From: Clavulina sp. PMI_390
Taxonomy: Eukaryota; Basidiomycota; Agaricomycetes; Cantharellales; Hydnaceae
Direction: 5' to 3'
DNA length: 45,256 nt
Assembly (NCBI GenBank): GCA_015039315.1
Contig: WIDE01000060.1
Coordinates: 6,141 to 51,396, forward strand
A program made the translations under genes and the position numbers. Below are positions 34,541 through 45,256 of this stretch, in pieces; within the stretch, counting starts at the first letter, position 1, and the number at the start of each line of letters is the position of its first letter. The notes under the pieces are model-generated. The model worked only from the letters and a program-made list of their open reading frames with translations, made no database searches and was not told the DNA's origin.

Positions 34541-37500
34541 CTATCGGCCCCGGTTTGTAGCAGTTGACATGATTTCAGATATCCGTATCCGCCGAAGAGA
34601 AGATCGTCGTGCAGGCCGTTCTATGGGTTTAGATTCTTGCTCTTGAGCGTGCTGGGGCGGGGCTATGAAAGGTTTTGTAGAAAGGTCAGGCTGATCTCCT
34701 GCCATGGCGTAGGGATTCGCAATGGATATCGGCACGCGTGGATTTTCCTCTTCATCTGGGAGTTCGGAAAATCGTTTTGTCGGCGAGCGCACGATGGTGC
34801 GAAGCCCACGTTCTGCCAGCTGTCGAATACGAGAGGGACTAGATGGAGGAACAACGATGGCGTCTGGTGGACGGCGATTTTCGGCATCATCGTCCGTCAC
34901 GCGTTTTCTTTTCCCAGCTCCCGCAAAAATGCTTTCCCCTTGGGGTCCAGTAACGGCAGAGGCCGATGCTGGGTTACTGGGAGATAATAGGGTGGGTGCG
35001 GGTTGAGCGGATGGCGCCGATGCGCTACGCGGAGAGATATGATCCCGCTTGGTATCAACAGGGTCATTACTGAAAAGGAGGGGCTGTCGTTGGCGTGGCT
35101 GAGGTGGGGGCCGCGAGCCGGAAGCAGCTCCGGGGCCCGAGGCGGATGCGGATACATTTCTAGGGCGAATGATTGGGCGGTTGGGGTCTTTGCGCCAAGC
35201 TGCTGATGGGACCTCAGGCGGAGCTTGACTGCTTGCAGGTACACTCGGGGCAGGTACAGGGTCGCGAGCTGGTGCTGGTTGCTGAGCCTTGGTGACCGGA
35301 ACAGTTCGCAATTTCTCCTTTAGCAGATGGATGTGGACCTCGTTCTTTCGCTGCGTGCGTGCGAGCCTAGCCGTTACACAGATTAGCGATTTGATGAGTT
35401 CGTAGATGAGTAAGCGTGAAAGACGTACGACTTGATCTTTTCTTCAGATTCCGCAAGTTCGGTTACCAGACGTTCTTGAGCGGCAGCAGCAGCGTCAAGC
35501 TCAAGGCGTAGGTCAGCGGCTTCCTTAGTTAGGCGGACGCGTTCTGTGCTGTGGACGATATCAATAGTGCCGGCCCGCTGGCGCGCTGCTTCGAGCTGTT
35601 TCTTCGTATCGGCGTGTTCACGCTTGAGTGCAGCGAGCTCGTTTTCTCTACATTCATTTACGTTAGTGGGCGAGAGTAGATGCAAAGTCGATTAATCCAC
35701 CTTTTCTTGAGATCCATCTCCACGAAACGCTTCATTCCGCTGATCCGTTTCAGGTCCTCCAACTTAGCCTGCATCTCGTTCCGGGAGGCTACAGTCCTCG
35801 CCTCGTTATCTAGCGCATTACGCAAGCGTGCCTCCGCAAGGTGGTAATCATTGGTGCGCTGGCTGAGTTGTGATTTGAGCTCGCTCACAGCAGCCTCTGC
35901 TTGGCCCAAGAGCTTCAGCTTGAGGTCAAGTAGCTGCTCGGCATCATCCGCTCGGGATACGGCCACATTTCGCGCGTCGATCGCTTTCGCAAGATCACGG
36001 TCGTGCTCCTGCCGCAATACCAGTACAGCATCAACTTCGTCCTGGGCAGCCTGGCCGGCAGCGGCGAGCTCGGCTTCCAGTTCCTCGCAGCGTGCCGAGA
36101 GCTGAGATAGATCTGCTTCATGAGTATCAGCCGCCTCTTGCAGTGCGCGTTCGATCGATTCCTTTGCAGCAGCAGCGTTTTGAAGCCTTATCTCATACTC
36201 TGCAATTATGTCCTTATGTGCTTCGTGATCGCGAGCCTCAGCCTCTGCAACACTATCCTGGAGTTGTTGATGTTGAGCCTCGAGATCAGCGAAAGCATCC
36301 TGCGAGGCCTGAGCTTCAGCATGAAGGCGCTGAATCTCAGAGTCTGCAGACCGTTGGGCCGCAGCCTTGTCTGCTTGGGCATCAGCAAGTTGCTGTTGGA
36401 GTCCCTCCAAGATCGAGGCATGTCGTTGGCGCTCTCCAATCTGCTCGTCCTGAACGTCTTGTAGCTCGTTACGAATGGTGTTTAGTTCGCGCAAAGACGT
36501 AGCAGCCTGCGCCTCCGCTGCAGTACTGGCATCACGTAATTCTTCCAGCTGAGCTTGCATCGCTTCCAGATCCTGAGCCAGCGCCTCGTTCTCCCGTTGA
36601 CGCTCGTCTGCCTCAAAGGCATGGAACTCGCGGGCAGACTCCGCATCAGCTAGACGCTGCTCGAGGTCGTATGCGTCACTAAGCGAGGCTTGAATCTCCT
36701 GGAAGGCACCCTGCGCTACTCTAGTACGCTGCAATGAGTCGAACAGAGTTTCTACGAGTGCAGCGACTTGATCGTCGGAGTACCCAGAGGTAGCTGGAGT
36801 CGAGGACGTAGACGCAGACAGCAAACCAGCCTCAGCCTCAGCGACGTCCAGCTGATCTTGTGCCCTGAGGACGTCTGCCTTTAGCTCTTCGACCTCCTCG
36901 TCTAGCTTCTCTGCTCTCATAATCGCTTCATCTCTGGTCTCCCTCGCTTCAGCACAATCCGCTATCATAGCATCACGCTCTAATGCCATTTGAGCCGCAT
37001 CAGCACGCGCCTGCTCCCAGTCGCTTTCACGCTCACGGAGAGCATCTTCGGCTAGGAAGAGATTTGTATTGAGAGCCTCGATCTCGTGCTGATGCTTCCC
37101 AATCTGTTCGTTACGTCGCATGATGCGGTCTTCAAGTTCTCTGATCTGCGCGTGGCACGATGCATGCAGATTGTCGGGGTCGATAGGAGGTAGCATGGGG
37201 GGAAGCGTCGAGATGAGGTGTCCTGAGCGATTAGAGCGGTTGGAGTGATGGGAATGTGGACGATGGGTGTACGACGTTGCTGGGCTGTATTGGGAGACAC
37301 TGGAGTGTTGTAGAGAGTGGGGGCGAGGATGCGAATGTGAGCGCGAGTCATGTTTGGAGGATTGGGATGTTGGATGAGCTTGCGAGGTAGGGAGAGCTCC
37401 TCGAGAGGAGGCGATTGTATTGCTGCTTCGCGTGGTGCCCGCCGGCGAAGGAGGATTGGGGTCAAACTCCAGCATGGCTTCTAAGAAGCTTGGGTCTTCT

Positions 37501-39953
37501 TCTTCGACTGGCTCCAGCACGTGAGAGGTATCAACGTCGGGCACACCAAACTGGCTCTCCGTGAAACTGTCATAGACTTCGGGTTCCGTAAACTGAATGT
37601 CACTCGAAAGAGGATTTATATGATGCTCTCGTGTGGCAAGCTCGTCGACATCGAAAGTCCCAGTGGCATCGTAGATGTCATCAATACCCACGGCGACGCC
37701 GCGAGCTTCCATTTCTCGTTCTAGCTTCTGTGTGAGGTCGGCAACGCGCTCCCTTTCGATATCAAGTGCTTCCATCATACGATGATGAGCCTCAGCATAT
37801 TCGTCCACCTGGTCCCTCGTTTCGTGCCATTCCTGCACTGCGTTATCCCTCTCGGAGGAAAGATACTGGACAGTGAGAGCATGAGCAAAAACAGTGATTT
37901 CGCTCTGGCGCCGCTGCAGCTCCGCTTCTTCGACTTGAATTGTCAGTGCAGAGTTGCTCGATTCAGCGGCCGACAGCCTAGAGCCAAATTCGTCGAGAGC
38001 CTCCTCAGCTTCTGCAAGCTGAAGCTGAAGGTTCACTACCTCCTGCTGCATAGTATCCACTTGCTGCTTCTGGTCGGCGAGGCTCTGGGTCAAGCGAAGC
38101 ATCTCGGCTTCAACCTGCTTCACCTGCTCCCCAGCGGCGTTGACGTCCGCCTCGGCTTCAGCTTGGATGAATGCTAGCTGTCTGGCAGCGTCATCGCGCT
38201 CGCCTCGCAGACGACCGACGGTTGTCATCAAGTTTGCGAGCTCAGCGTCGGAGAGACCAGATGAGCGGCCCAGCGAGACACGGGATTGGAGAGAGGATAG
38301 CTGGCTGGAGAGGTCGGTCACTTGCGCATCAGATGCCTCAAGCTGCTGCTTGGTATGGGTCAATTCACGCTGCGCAGTGGAAAGCTGCAGTTGATAATCG
38401 GCCTGAGAAGATTTGTGATCCTAAATTGATGGAAAGTGACAGAGAGGTAGTGTTAGCACTGGTAAAGGCAACGTCCTGATTATAGCGCACCTCTAGCGTC
38501 GTCTTCATTGACTTGAGCTCTGCCTCCATGCGGTTTGAACGAGACTTCTCTTCTTCCAGCGCCGCGTCACGGTCCTCGATCTCAACCTCAAGCCCCAGGC
38601 ATTGTTCAGTTAGTGCGTCGTAATCTTCCTGTGAAACGCCTGTAGCAGTGCGGGTAGTTGAGCGAGCCAAAGGGCGGATGGGCCGTTCATCGAGTGATGA
38701 CGAGTTTTGTGCAGAGGGAGCTGGTGGACGAGCAGCAAGAAGGGCAGTTTTCTCCGCAAGAGCTGTCTCGAGCTCACTGATTTTGCGTTTGAGCGAAACG
38801 TGAGACTCGCCGAAAGGCATAGAGGGGACGGGTGGAATGGATGGAGTAGAGGCATGTGCAGAGGTAGCAGTGAATGTGGCAGCCCGAACGCGTCGGTTTT
38901 CCATCCCCTGTTCCACCTCTGCTACTGTCGAAGTAATACGGCCCTCGACACGAGAGATGCCGTCTCGAATCGCACGCAATTTGGCATCCTTCTCCGCCAG
39001 CTGTGCTCTTAGATCCTCGTCTGCTTGCTGTTGTTCTAGCATATATCGTAGCTCGGCCAGCTCGTCGTCCTTCGCATCAAGGAGATCCTGCATCTCTTGT
39101 TTCTGACGCCGAGCACGATGTTCTGCGGCTTGAGCATCATTCTGCGCTGTGATGAGGTCTTTTTGGGCTTTGGAGAACTTGGCTTGGAGAGTAGCAAGCT
39201 CTTTCTCCGCGCCGCTCGAGGGGGCTGCAGCCGAGGCGGTTGTTGGGGGGTGGTTCTCCAACAGATCCTTGTTCTCACGCTGCAGGTCAAGGATCCGGTT
39301 TTCCAGGTCGAGAATTCGGGCCTGGAGTTTGGCTTCGGCAGCAGAAGATGAGGGTCGTTTGGATGTGGCAGATGCGGCGAGTTGTCGTTTGAGTTGCTTG
39401 ATCTCCTTTTCGTAAGCAGCACGTTCGACAGTAAGGGAGGCTTGGTTGGCAGAGGAGACGGTAGTGAGTTCTAAATCGGTGGAAAGAGTATCAGTCGAGG
39501 GTATCTAGGTATCTTGAGGGCATAGGAAGATACGCACCATATTGAAGATATTGGGAGGCCTTTGCACTCTCGGCGATCTCATCCTTGGCACGCTGCAGAG
39601 CATCCTCCAGCGCTTTATTGAGCTCCCTCTCGCGCTTCAGATCCTATAGCAATCAAGTAGTGAGCATAGTTCCCACAGATAATACGCATGGATGCCCAGA
39701 TCCAAATGAATCATGAACCAACACATACCTCCAACGCCTTGTTAGCTCGCTCCTCATACTCCCTCGACCGTACCTCCTCTTCTCGCATCTTAGCCTCCGC
39801 ATCCTCTCTAAGTCTCTTCATCGAGCGAGCATCCTCATCAGTCCTCTTGATCTGATCAGCTAGAGCCGAGCGCTCAACTCTGCTGGCCGTGAGCTGTTGA
39901 GTAAGTGCGTTGAGCGCGTCATTGTCGCTCTCCCAGGGCGCCGTGGGCGCCAT
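34541..39953 (-). CDS. Large coiled-coil protein, 1,691 residues
   Basis: Six exons (39953-39729, 39643-39538, 39470-38491, 38420-35701, 35647-35429, 35366-34541) sum to an intact 1,691-residue frame. The start is MAPTAPWESDNDALNALTQQ; the frame is open six bases further only through a TTG. Long Glu/Lys/Gln/Ala heptad-rich coiled coils fill about residues 5-215, 290-340, 430-720, 840-1340 and 1350-1420. They are broken by Ser/Pro-rich linkers, one His/Ser-rich around 770-810 (HSHPRPHSLQHSS). The last 250 residues are Pro/Ser/Arg-rich with basic patches, e.g. KRKRVTDDD, and end SLRRIRISEIMSTATNRGR. Neither a motor, a kinase nor a GRIP or GRAB domain is visible. The look is of a structural scaffold, for example at spindle pole, Golgi or kinetochore, but I cannot assign it to a family. 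Confidence 0.88.
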
Positions 39954-40725
39954 AGTCAAATGGAGACACTAGAATGGCGTCCCTAGTCGGATAGGTAACG
40001 CGCTGAGCCGTAGAGGGCGCGTATAGTGGTGGTTAGAGCCTCACGAAGAGAGGCTTTGTTGTTCGCGCCAGCAGACGTCAACAAACGCAAATAAGTAACC
40101 ACGCAACATGATCGAGCCCAGAAATATCTTGATTCGTATGGGAAAGACTCTTCTTGAAGAGCGTGGAAGATCAGATTAGAAATTGTGGGCTTCTTTGCCT
40201 TATTTAATGCTTTTTCACCCTCGGGATTGTGTCGATACCATGCAACGTGTAGTGCTTCTGGTCTCACGCTCAATGCATCATAGCTAAACACGAGCTTGTC
40301 ACCAGATTAGAGAAGCATTTGACAGGTGATGCATAAAGGAAGCATTCCCTTGAGGTTTATCCAGGAGAGTCTTGGTCAGCAAATAATCGAGGAACGCGCT
40401 CGATGAAAGGTTGCAACACAGCGGAGTTTGGGTAGGGCATGGCATTTTTGATGAGGCTCAGCATACAGACAATGAGTGCATGGATGAAGGGAATAATGCA
40501 AAGGGTACGGAGGACGCGGGATTAACGCATGGCCATTGCGTACCAAAAGTCGCAGAAAGCCAAGACGTATGCGGGGATGTCGGAGAGAAAGAGGTGAGGT
40601 GAGAGAGGGAAGAAAGCACAACATGAATATTCGTAGCTGAGGTACGCCCGATCATACATGTCGACCCAGAGCTCGAGGAAATAGAAAAGAGAAGCAAAGA
40701 AATGCGATAGCAGAAAGCGACGCGA
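39954..40725. other. Intergenic between coiled-coil gene and uS4 gene
   Basis: This 772-bp region is the promoter of the coiled-coil gene plus the 3' flank of RPS9. Frames such as 39983-40291 (minus) have no family pattern or splice support, though part may be transcribed 5' UTR. Nothing else is recognised. Confidence 0.45.
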
Positions 40726-41728
40726 TTACTCCTCATCCTCATCCTCGTCACCGCCACCAGCCTCCTTGGCAGCAGCAGCTTTGGCACGCTTTCTCTTGAC
40801 ACGACCGGCACGGCCACCGCCATATGGCGAGGTGAGAGCGAAGTCGATGTGCTGATGGAAAGATGAATATGAGGATTCGTGGAGAGAAAACGAGCAGCTG
40901 GGTGGCGAGAGCTACGGACCTTTTGGGAGTCGAGACGGACAACAAACGAAGGAACATTAACCATCTGCTTGCCAACACTGGAGAAAAAGAAACAGAGTCA
41001 GTTTCGCACTCAAACCATGGACCACCAGGATCAACTCGCCGAATGTGCCTCTGGCGGATGAGAACACGGGCGTGGTGGATGCTCTTGGCCAACCCAGACT
41101 TGAAGACCTGGGTCTGCAGCCTGCGCTCCAAGAAGTCCTCGATCTTCAGGGCCAGCACGTAATCGAGACGCATCTTGGTCTCATCGAGCACACCAATACG
41201 GACGAGTCGGCGAATGAGGGCATTGCCTTCGAAGAGACGCTTGGGGTCTTTGGGCTCGAGCTTGAGAAGCTCACGAGCAGCACGACGAATTTTGGAGAGG
41301 GTGAGGGCGATGCGCCAGATTTCACGCTTGTTGCGGAGACCGTACTCGCCCGCGAGCTAGTCGTATCAGCCAATGCATGAAAGAAATTCACAGATAGTAT
41401 CCAGAATAGAGGTGATGAGAGTATTGCCAGAAGTGATAGGGTGAATAGAAGATTGAGTCTTGTCAGAATCGCATGGCATCTCGGGTGAATGGAGCCATTA
41501 CCTTGAGCTCGGAATCGAGACGGGGAGCCTCGAAAGGACGACGCGGGACTTTGTAACTATATCATCAGCAAGATCGTTAGGTCCTCTCCACTATTTCTTC
41601 CATAAGAGTGATAACGAACGTCTTTGAGTGATTCCGCGGGGCCCTACAAGCACGTCAAGGCATCGAAAACACGATCAGCATTGAATCCAAGACTGTCGCA
41701 CAAACATGGCGCAAGCTTACAAAGGCAT
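40726..41728 (-). CDS. RPS9: 40S ribosomal protein uS4 (S9)
   Basis: A small-subunit protein that binds 18S rRNA early in assembly. Six coding exons: 41728-41721, 41643-41620, 41556-41502, 41356-41040, 40977-40920 and 40851-40726, giving 195 residues. It reads [20 protein letters not shown], then [40 protein letters not shown] and the S4 RNA-binding domain ([55 protein letters not shown]), with a tail [20 protein letters not shown] ending DEDEDEE. The first coding exon is only 8 nt and the second 24 nt; that start is inferred from splice phases and the [11 protein letters not shown] pattern. The intron at 41039-40978 has a GC donor. It is divergent with RPL21. Confidence 0.96.
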
Positions 41729-41955
41729 TTTGGGAGACTACAAAAGGAAGAAAGAAGAAGAAGTAAGAGTTAGGGGGCGGGTGGCAGACAGAGCAGACGA
41801 GGGTGGGTTTGGAATCAAGGATTCGACGTACTCTAAGCGCGCAGAGAGGAAACTATATGTCAACACGCGTCAACAACTGTAGCGCCATCCATCTCGAAGC
41901 GCTGCGTCGCCCCAGAACCATCCCTCCTCCCTAACTTCACTACACTTCGCCCGCC
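41729..41955. promoter_or_regulatory. Bidirectional promoter shared by uS4 and eL21 genes
   Basis: Only 227 bp separate the two divergent start codons. The region contains TTAGGG at 41770-41775, a sequence bound by Tbf1-type factors at ribosomal-protein genes in several fungi. It also has a GAAGAAAGAAGAAG purine tract on the uS4 side and a CT-rich stretch on the eL21 side (about 41918-41955). Shared regulation of the two genes is likely, though the TTAGGG assignment rests on one short match. Confidence 0.65.
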
Positions 41956-42942
41956 ATGCCTCACAGGTAACCGATGATCTGATTTGGGACTATGCTGCCT
42001 GTATAGCTCTCTGACAAAACTGTGCTCTCTCTCTTTTGACTCTCTGGCTTTGTGGCATCTCTCCCGACCAACCTTGCGCATCTCAACTACCACTCGATCT
42101 TGATGTTTTTCTACAATGAAACAGCTTCGGTTACCGCGCCCGTACCAGGTAATGCATTGATCGCTCTAATGTGTACTGACTCGTTATTCTAACGGAATTC
42201 TTCATTGCTTCACTTGACCCACTCTTGAACCCACACCTATGACTTTTGAATCTTCGACCCGTCTACTCTTTCTACCTACGCTATGATTCATAAAGGGACA
42301 TGTTCAAGCGCTCCTTCAAGGAGAAGGGAATGATCAAAATGTCGACCTACTTGGTCACCTACCGTGTAGGTGACATTGTCGACATCAAGGCTAACGCCGC
42401 CCAGCAGAAGGGCATGCCCCACAAGTACTACCAGGGGTGCGTCCATATTATTTGTCTGGACCGATTATGATTATCAAACATGCTAACAATTATGCCACAT
42501 TGCTGCTTACCTTTACCTGCGAACCCCAATCGAACGTATCAACTTTACAGGCGCACTGGTGTTGTCTACAACGTCACTCCCTCAGCTGTCGGTGTGATCG
42601 TCAAGAAGCCAGTTGGGAACCGATACATCGAGAAGCGCGTCAACCTCCGCATCGAGCACGTCAAGCACTCGAAATCCCGTCAGGAGTTCTTGGAGCGCGT
42701 CAAGGTCAACTCGGTGAAGAGCAAGGAGGCCAAGGAGAAGGGTGGTACGTATCTTTCCCTTTCTATCGCCTGCTATCCCTCCTCGTTGACTGTGCCTTTT
42801 GTTCGTCGATCGATCGGTTTACACAATAGTCAAGGTCTCGCTGAAGCGTATCCCCACTCTCCCCCGCGAGGCACGAACCGTCGCGGCTGCCGGTGCCCCC
42901 CCACAAACCATCGTCCCTGTACCCTACGAGACGACTATCTAA
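41956..42942 (+). CDS. RPL21: 60S ribosomal protein eL21
   Basis: Five exons (41956-41966, 42125-42148, 42296-42436, 42551-42744, 42830-42942) give exactly 160 residues, the family length. The protein starts [20 protein letters not shown] and continues [80 protein letters not shown]. It ends [20 protein letters not shown] followed by YETTI. It is part of the large subunit near the central protuberance. The first exon carries only MPH plus two bases, and the second only eight codons. Divergent promoter with RPS9. Confidence 0.98.
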
Positions 42943-43569
42943 AAACCCGACGCTACTTGTGCTTATTCCCTTGCCCTCTTACCTCTACATTTTTGATGGT
43001 GTATTTCCTACCGCGTCATGCATATGCTACCATGAACGATGACCATTCTATGCACTTCACTTCGCGCGTATCCCTAAGTCCTAAATCTGAGTGGAGTGAG
43101 GAAGAAAAGTTCGACAGAGAGCTATCACGGTTGCACCTTCACGCACTATATGCCCCACTCCTTGATGGATTATATCGCAATTGTTCACGCGGTTTATATT
43201 ATGTGAAGCTATGAGTGGACGTACAAGAAATATGATAGGATCGGAGCATTAGCTGTACATTTTCTTATCACTCTCGCAGACACGGAGAAGCAAAGTCCGA
43301 ACCCCGACCAGAGAACACAGCCACCGAAGGGCAGGCAATTCTTCTGTGGGCCCTGATTGCTCCCGCCAAGCAACAAACTTTTGTCAGCGCTTTCTCTCCA
43401 CACTAGGACTCGTAAGACCACCAGCTAGCAGATATATAGGGCCACGCCTTCTGCGCTTGTCTTTGTGTGAACCTCCCCACTCTCCCAGGCTTTGAGCTTC
43501 TCATAAACCAAATTCGTCACTGGCGCATAACCAACACTCCCTCAGTGTACCTGTTACCGTCGTCCCGTA
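42943..43569. other. Intergenic between eL21 and the short-chain dehydrogenase gene
   Basis: This 627-bp region holds the 3' flank of RPL21 and the promoter of the dehydrogenase gene, including a TATATAG at 43433-43439 some 130 bp before the ATG. Apart from that I see nothing. Confidence 0.45.
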
Positions 43570-44859
43570 ATGTCTAAGTCTGGTGCAGGTATTGACACTC
43601 AAGGCCTCAAATCTTCCCAACTCTTCGATGTGTCTGGTCAAGTGGCTCTTGTCACGGGTGGTTCCACTGGCATTGGGCTCATGATCGCGACCACTCTTGT
43701 TGCGAACGGCTGCCGGGTATATATCTCTAGCCGGAAGGAGAAGGTTCTCAAGCAGGTGGGTCTCATAACTTTGCTCCCCACCTCCTAATATCTACTGACT
43801 CGCATTGTTGCATCGTAGGTCGCAGAGCAGCTTAACCAGTCTGGCCCTGGTGAATGCAGGTATTTTGCCGCCAACCTTGGGGTGAGTTGCATACCCCCTA
43901 CTACTTATTGTGCATATATCCGACCTCGTGACCTTTCCAGAGCAGGGCAGGCTGTGAAGCGCTCGCTGACCATATCAAATCCAATGAGAAGAGGCTCCAT
44001 ATTCTCGTGAACAACAGCGGCGCAACATGGGGCGGAGACTGGAGCGACTTCCCGGAGACACAAGGATGGGATAAGGTGAGCACGTTCATTTACTCTAGCT
44101 TCCGCTGTTGTCGCACCAGGCATAATCTCTGACTCGAGCTCTCGCCTCCGCCCCCCCCCCCCCTTTGGCTAGATCATGTCGCTCAACTTGAAGGCTCCGT
44201 TCTACTTGACGGCGGCACTAACACCTCTCCTCATAAATGGGACCAGTAACGCTTCCATGGGGCGAGTCATCAACATTACTAGCATTTCTAGTCTCGATCC
44301 GCGCACAGAGATGAAAGGCGTTGCGGGAGAGGGCATGGGCCCCTGGAGCTACCCCGTCAGCAAAGCGTACGATTTCTGTTTTCCTCCGATCAATACTTCT
44401 GAAGCTGATTTAGGACTTGCGACCCTCATAGAGGCTTGAACCACCTCACGCGGATTCAGGCGGTCAAATTCGCACCACATCATGTAACAGTGAACGCGAT
44501 CCTACCAGGTTTCTTCCTCTCCAAAATGACTCAGCTGGGGGGAGCCTTATTTGAAGACTCTCTCCTCACGCAGCAACCCACTGGTAAGTGCTCTAGCTCC
44601 ACAGTCTCTGTAATGCAACCTCCTGCTCAAATTAGATGGCTGGATGCTTCCCTATGTAGGCAGAACTGGACAGCCGTCTGACGTCGGCGGTGTAGTCCTG
44701 TTCCTAGCAAGTCAGGCAGCCTCTCATGTAACCGGCGCACTCATACCGCTCGATGGTGGGTCAATGATCTCTGGATTCACTGGATTTGGAGTGTCGCTTG
44801 ACACAGAAAGCAAGGCAGGTGTCCTCTCATTTCGACCCCACGCACCACAGCTTGCGTAA
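43570..44859 (+). CDS. Short-chain dehydrogenase/reductase (SDR)
   Basis: NAD(P)(H)-dependent oxidoreductase of the classical SDR family. Six exons (43570-43755, 43819-43881, 43941-44075, 44173-44366, 44432-44583, 44636-44859) give 317 residues. The Rossmann nucleotide site is VALVTGGSTGIGLMIATTLV. Arg and Ser after the second strand (VYISSRKEK) favour NADP. LHILVNNSGATWGG is the NNAG-type motif and VINITSISSLDP carries the catalytic Ser. YPVSKAGLNHLT is the YxxxK motif, and HHVTVNAILPGFF the PG loop. VLFLASQAASHVTGALIPLDGGS is the C-terminal cofactor-side motif. The overall pattern matches fungal proteins annotated as rhamnolipid-type 3-oxoacyl-ACP reductases (RhlG-like). The substrate is unknown. 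All catalytic residues are present. A 25-residue extension follows the domain. Confidence 0.95.
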
Positions 44860-45256
44860 CGATTAGTAATTCGTGTGAATTCTCAGACACCCCCCAAGGC
44901 CAAGTTATGATCAAGACTGCTTCTCGTGCCAGCTTTCATCTTTTCATGCTTCGGGTCCTTGTGTGTTATCTACATTGGAGTGCTCCTCGACGATATAGAG
45001 CTTCAAGCGCAATGGTTTTGCTTGCCGGACTTCTACGTATGGGGTGAACGATTTTCTAGATTGCCGAGCTAGCAATGCTGCATCCTCAGCGCCGTAACTG
45101 CAACAAGCTGTGAAAAGAAACAGATTTGTATGTCTGGTTCTAGAGTTCAAACCATTTGGTGATGCGCCCTATGTCTCTCCTCTCTCCGCCTGCAATCGCT
45201 TAGTCTGCGGGCTAGAGCTGGCCTTGATAAATGTAGGTAGGACTCTGGCGCTTGAG
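44860..45256. other. Terminal intergenic sequence
   Basis: These 397 bp after the dehydrogenase gene contain no supported gene; the frame at 44944-45150 (minus) shows no family. Any neighbouring gene lies beyond the window. Confidence 0.45.

Noticed and set aside
36092..36502. Plus-strand frames within the coiled-coil gene
   Set aside because: Antisense to repetitive Glu/Lys/Gln coding sequence, which commonly generates long open antisense frames.

Overview
This window is eukaryotic nuclear DNA from a filamentous basidiomycete. Genes are dense and cut by many 50-110 nt GT-AG introns. The set is typical of fungi: ubiquitin-eL40, uS4, eL21, mitochondrial ATP synthase gamma, a RasGEF, an anoctamin, GH81 beta-1,3-glucanases and short-chain dehydrogenases. 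The character (very short exons, paralogous secreted glucanases, low-complexity regulatory proteins) suggests an Agaricomycete, perhaps Cantharellales such as Rhizoctonia or Ceratobasidium, but the taxon is an inference from style, not proven.

Layout. Positions 1-6777 are a gene-poor accessory segment. It holds a few orphan or decayed reading frames, one well-defined 1.8 kb non-autonomous DNA-transposon-like element with perfect 26-bp terminal inverted repeats (1912-3736), and a diverged 155-bp duplication (5355-5509 and 6515-6669). From 6778 onward the window is ordinary gene-rich euchromatin: an antibiotic-biosynthesis-monooxygenase-fold protein (+) facing ATP synthase gamma (-); a tail-anchored protein resembling a degenerate septin G domain (+); ubiquitin-eL40 (+); a protein tyrosine phosphatase (+); a CDC25-type RasGEF with SH3 domain (+); and an anoctamin/TMEM16 homologue (+). 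Two tandem GH81 endo-beta-1,3-glucanase genes (-) follow, then a 1,691-residue coiled-coil protein (-), a divergent ribosomal pair uS4 (-) / eL21 (+), and a short-chain dehydrogenase (+).

I rebuilt exon structures by hand from splice sites and protein family conservation. All fourteen exons of both GH81 copies, and all exons of the other genes, sum to intact reading frames, so I see no clear pseudogene in the gene-rich part. Functional links are loose. RasGEF, tyrosine phosphatase and the septin-like protein are signalling or morphogenesis factors. The GH81 enzymes are probably secreted wall-remodelling or mycophagous glucanases. The ribosomal genes form a co-regulated cluster. There is no secondary-metabolite cluster, CRISPR array or prokaryote-like system.

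The most noteworthy points are the septin-like pseudo-GTPase, the GH81 enzymes with a C-terminal beta-trefoil-like repeat module and exon-by-exon conserved tandem duplication, the degenerate calcium site of the anoctamin, a frame-preserving 336-nt intron plus overlapping upstream ORF in the RasGEF gene, a GC-AG intron in the uS4 gene, and the 1.8 kb TIR element.
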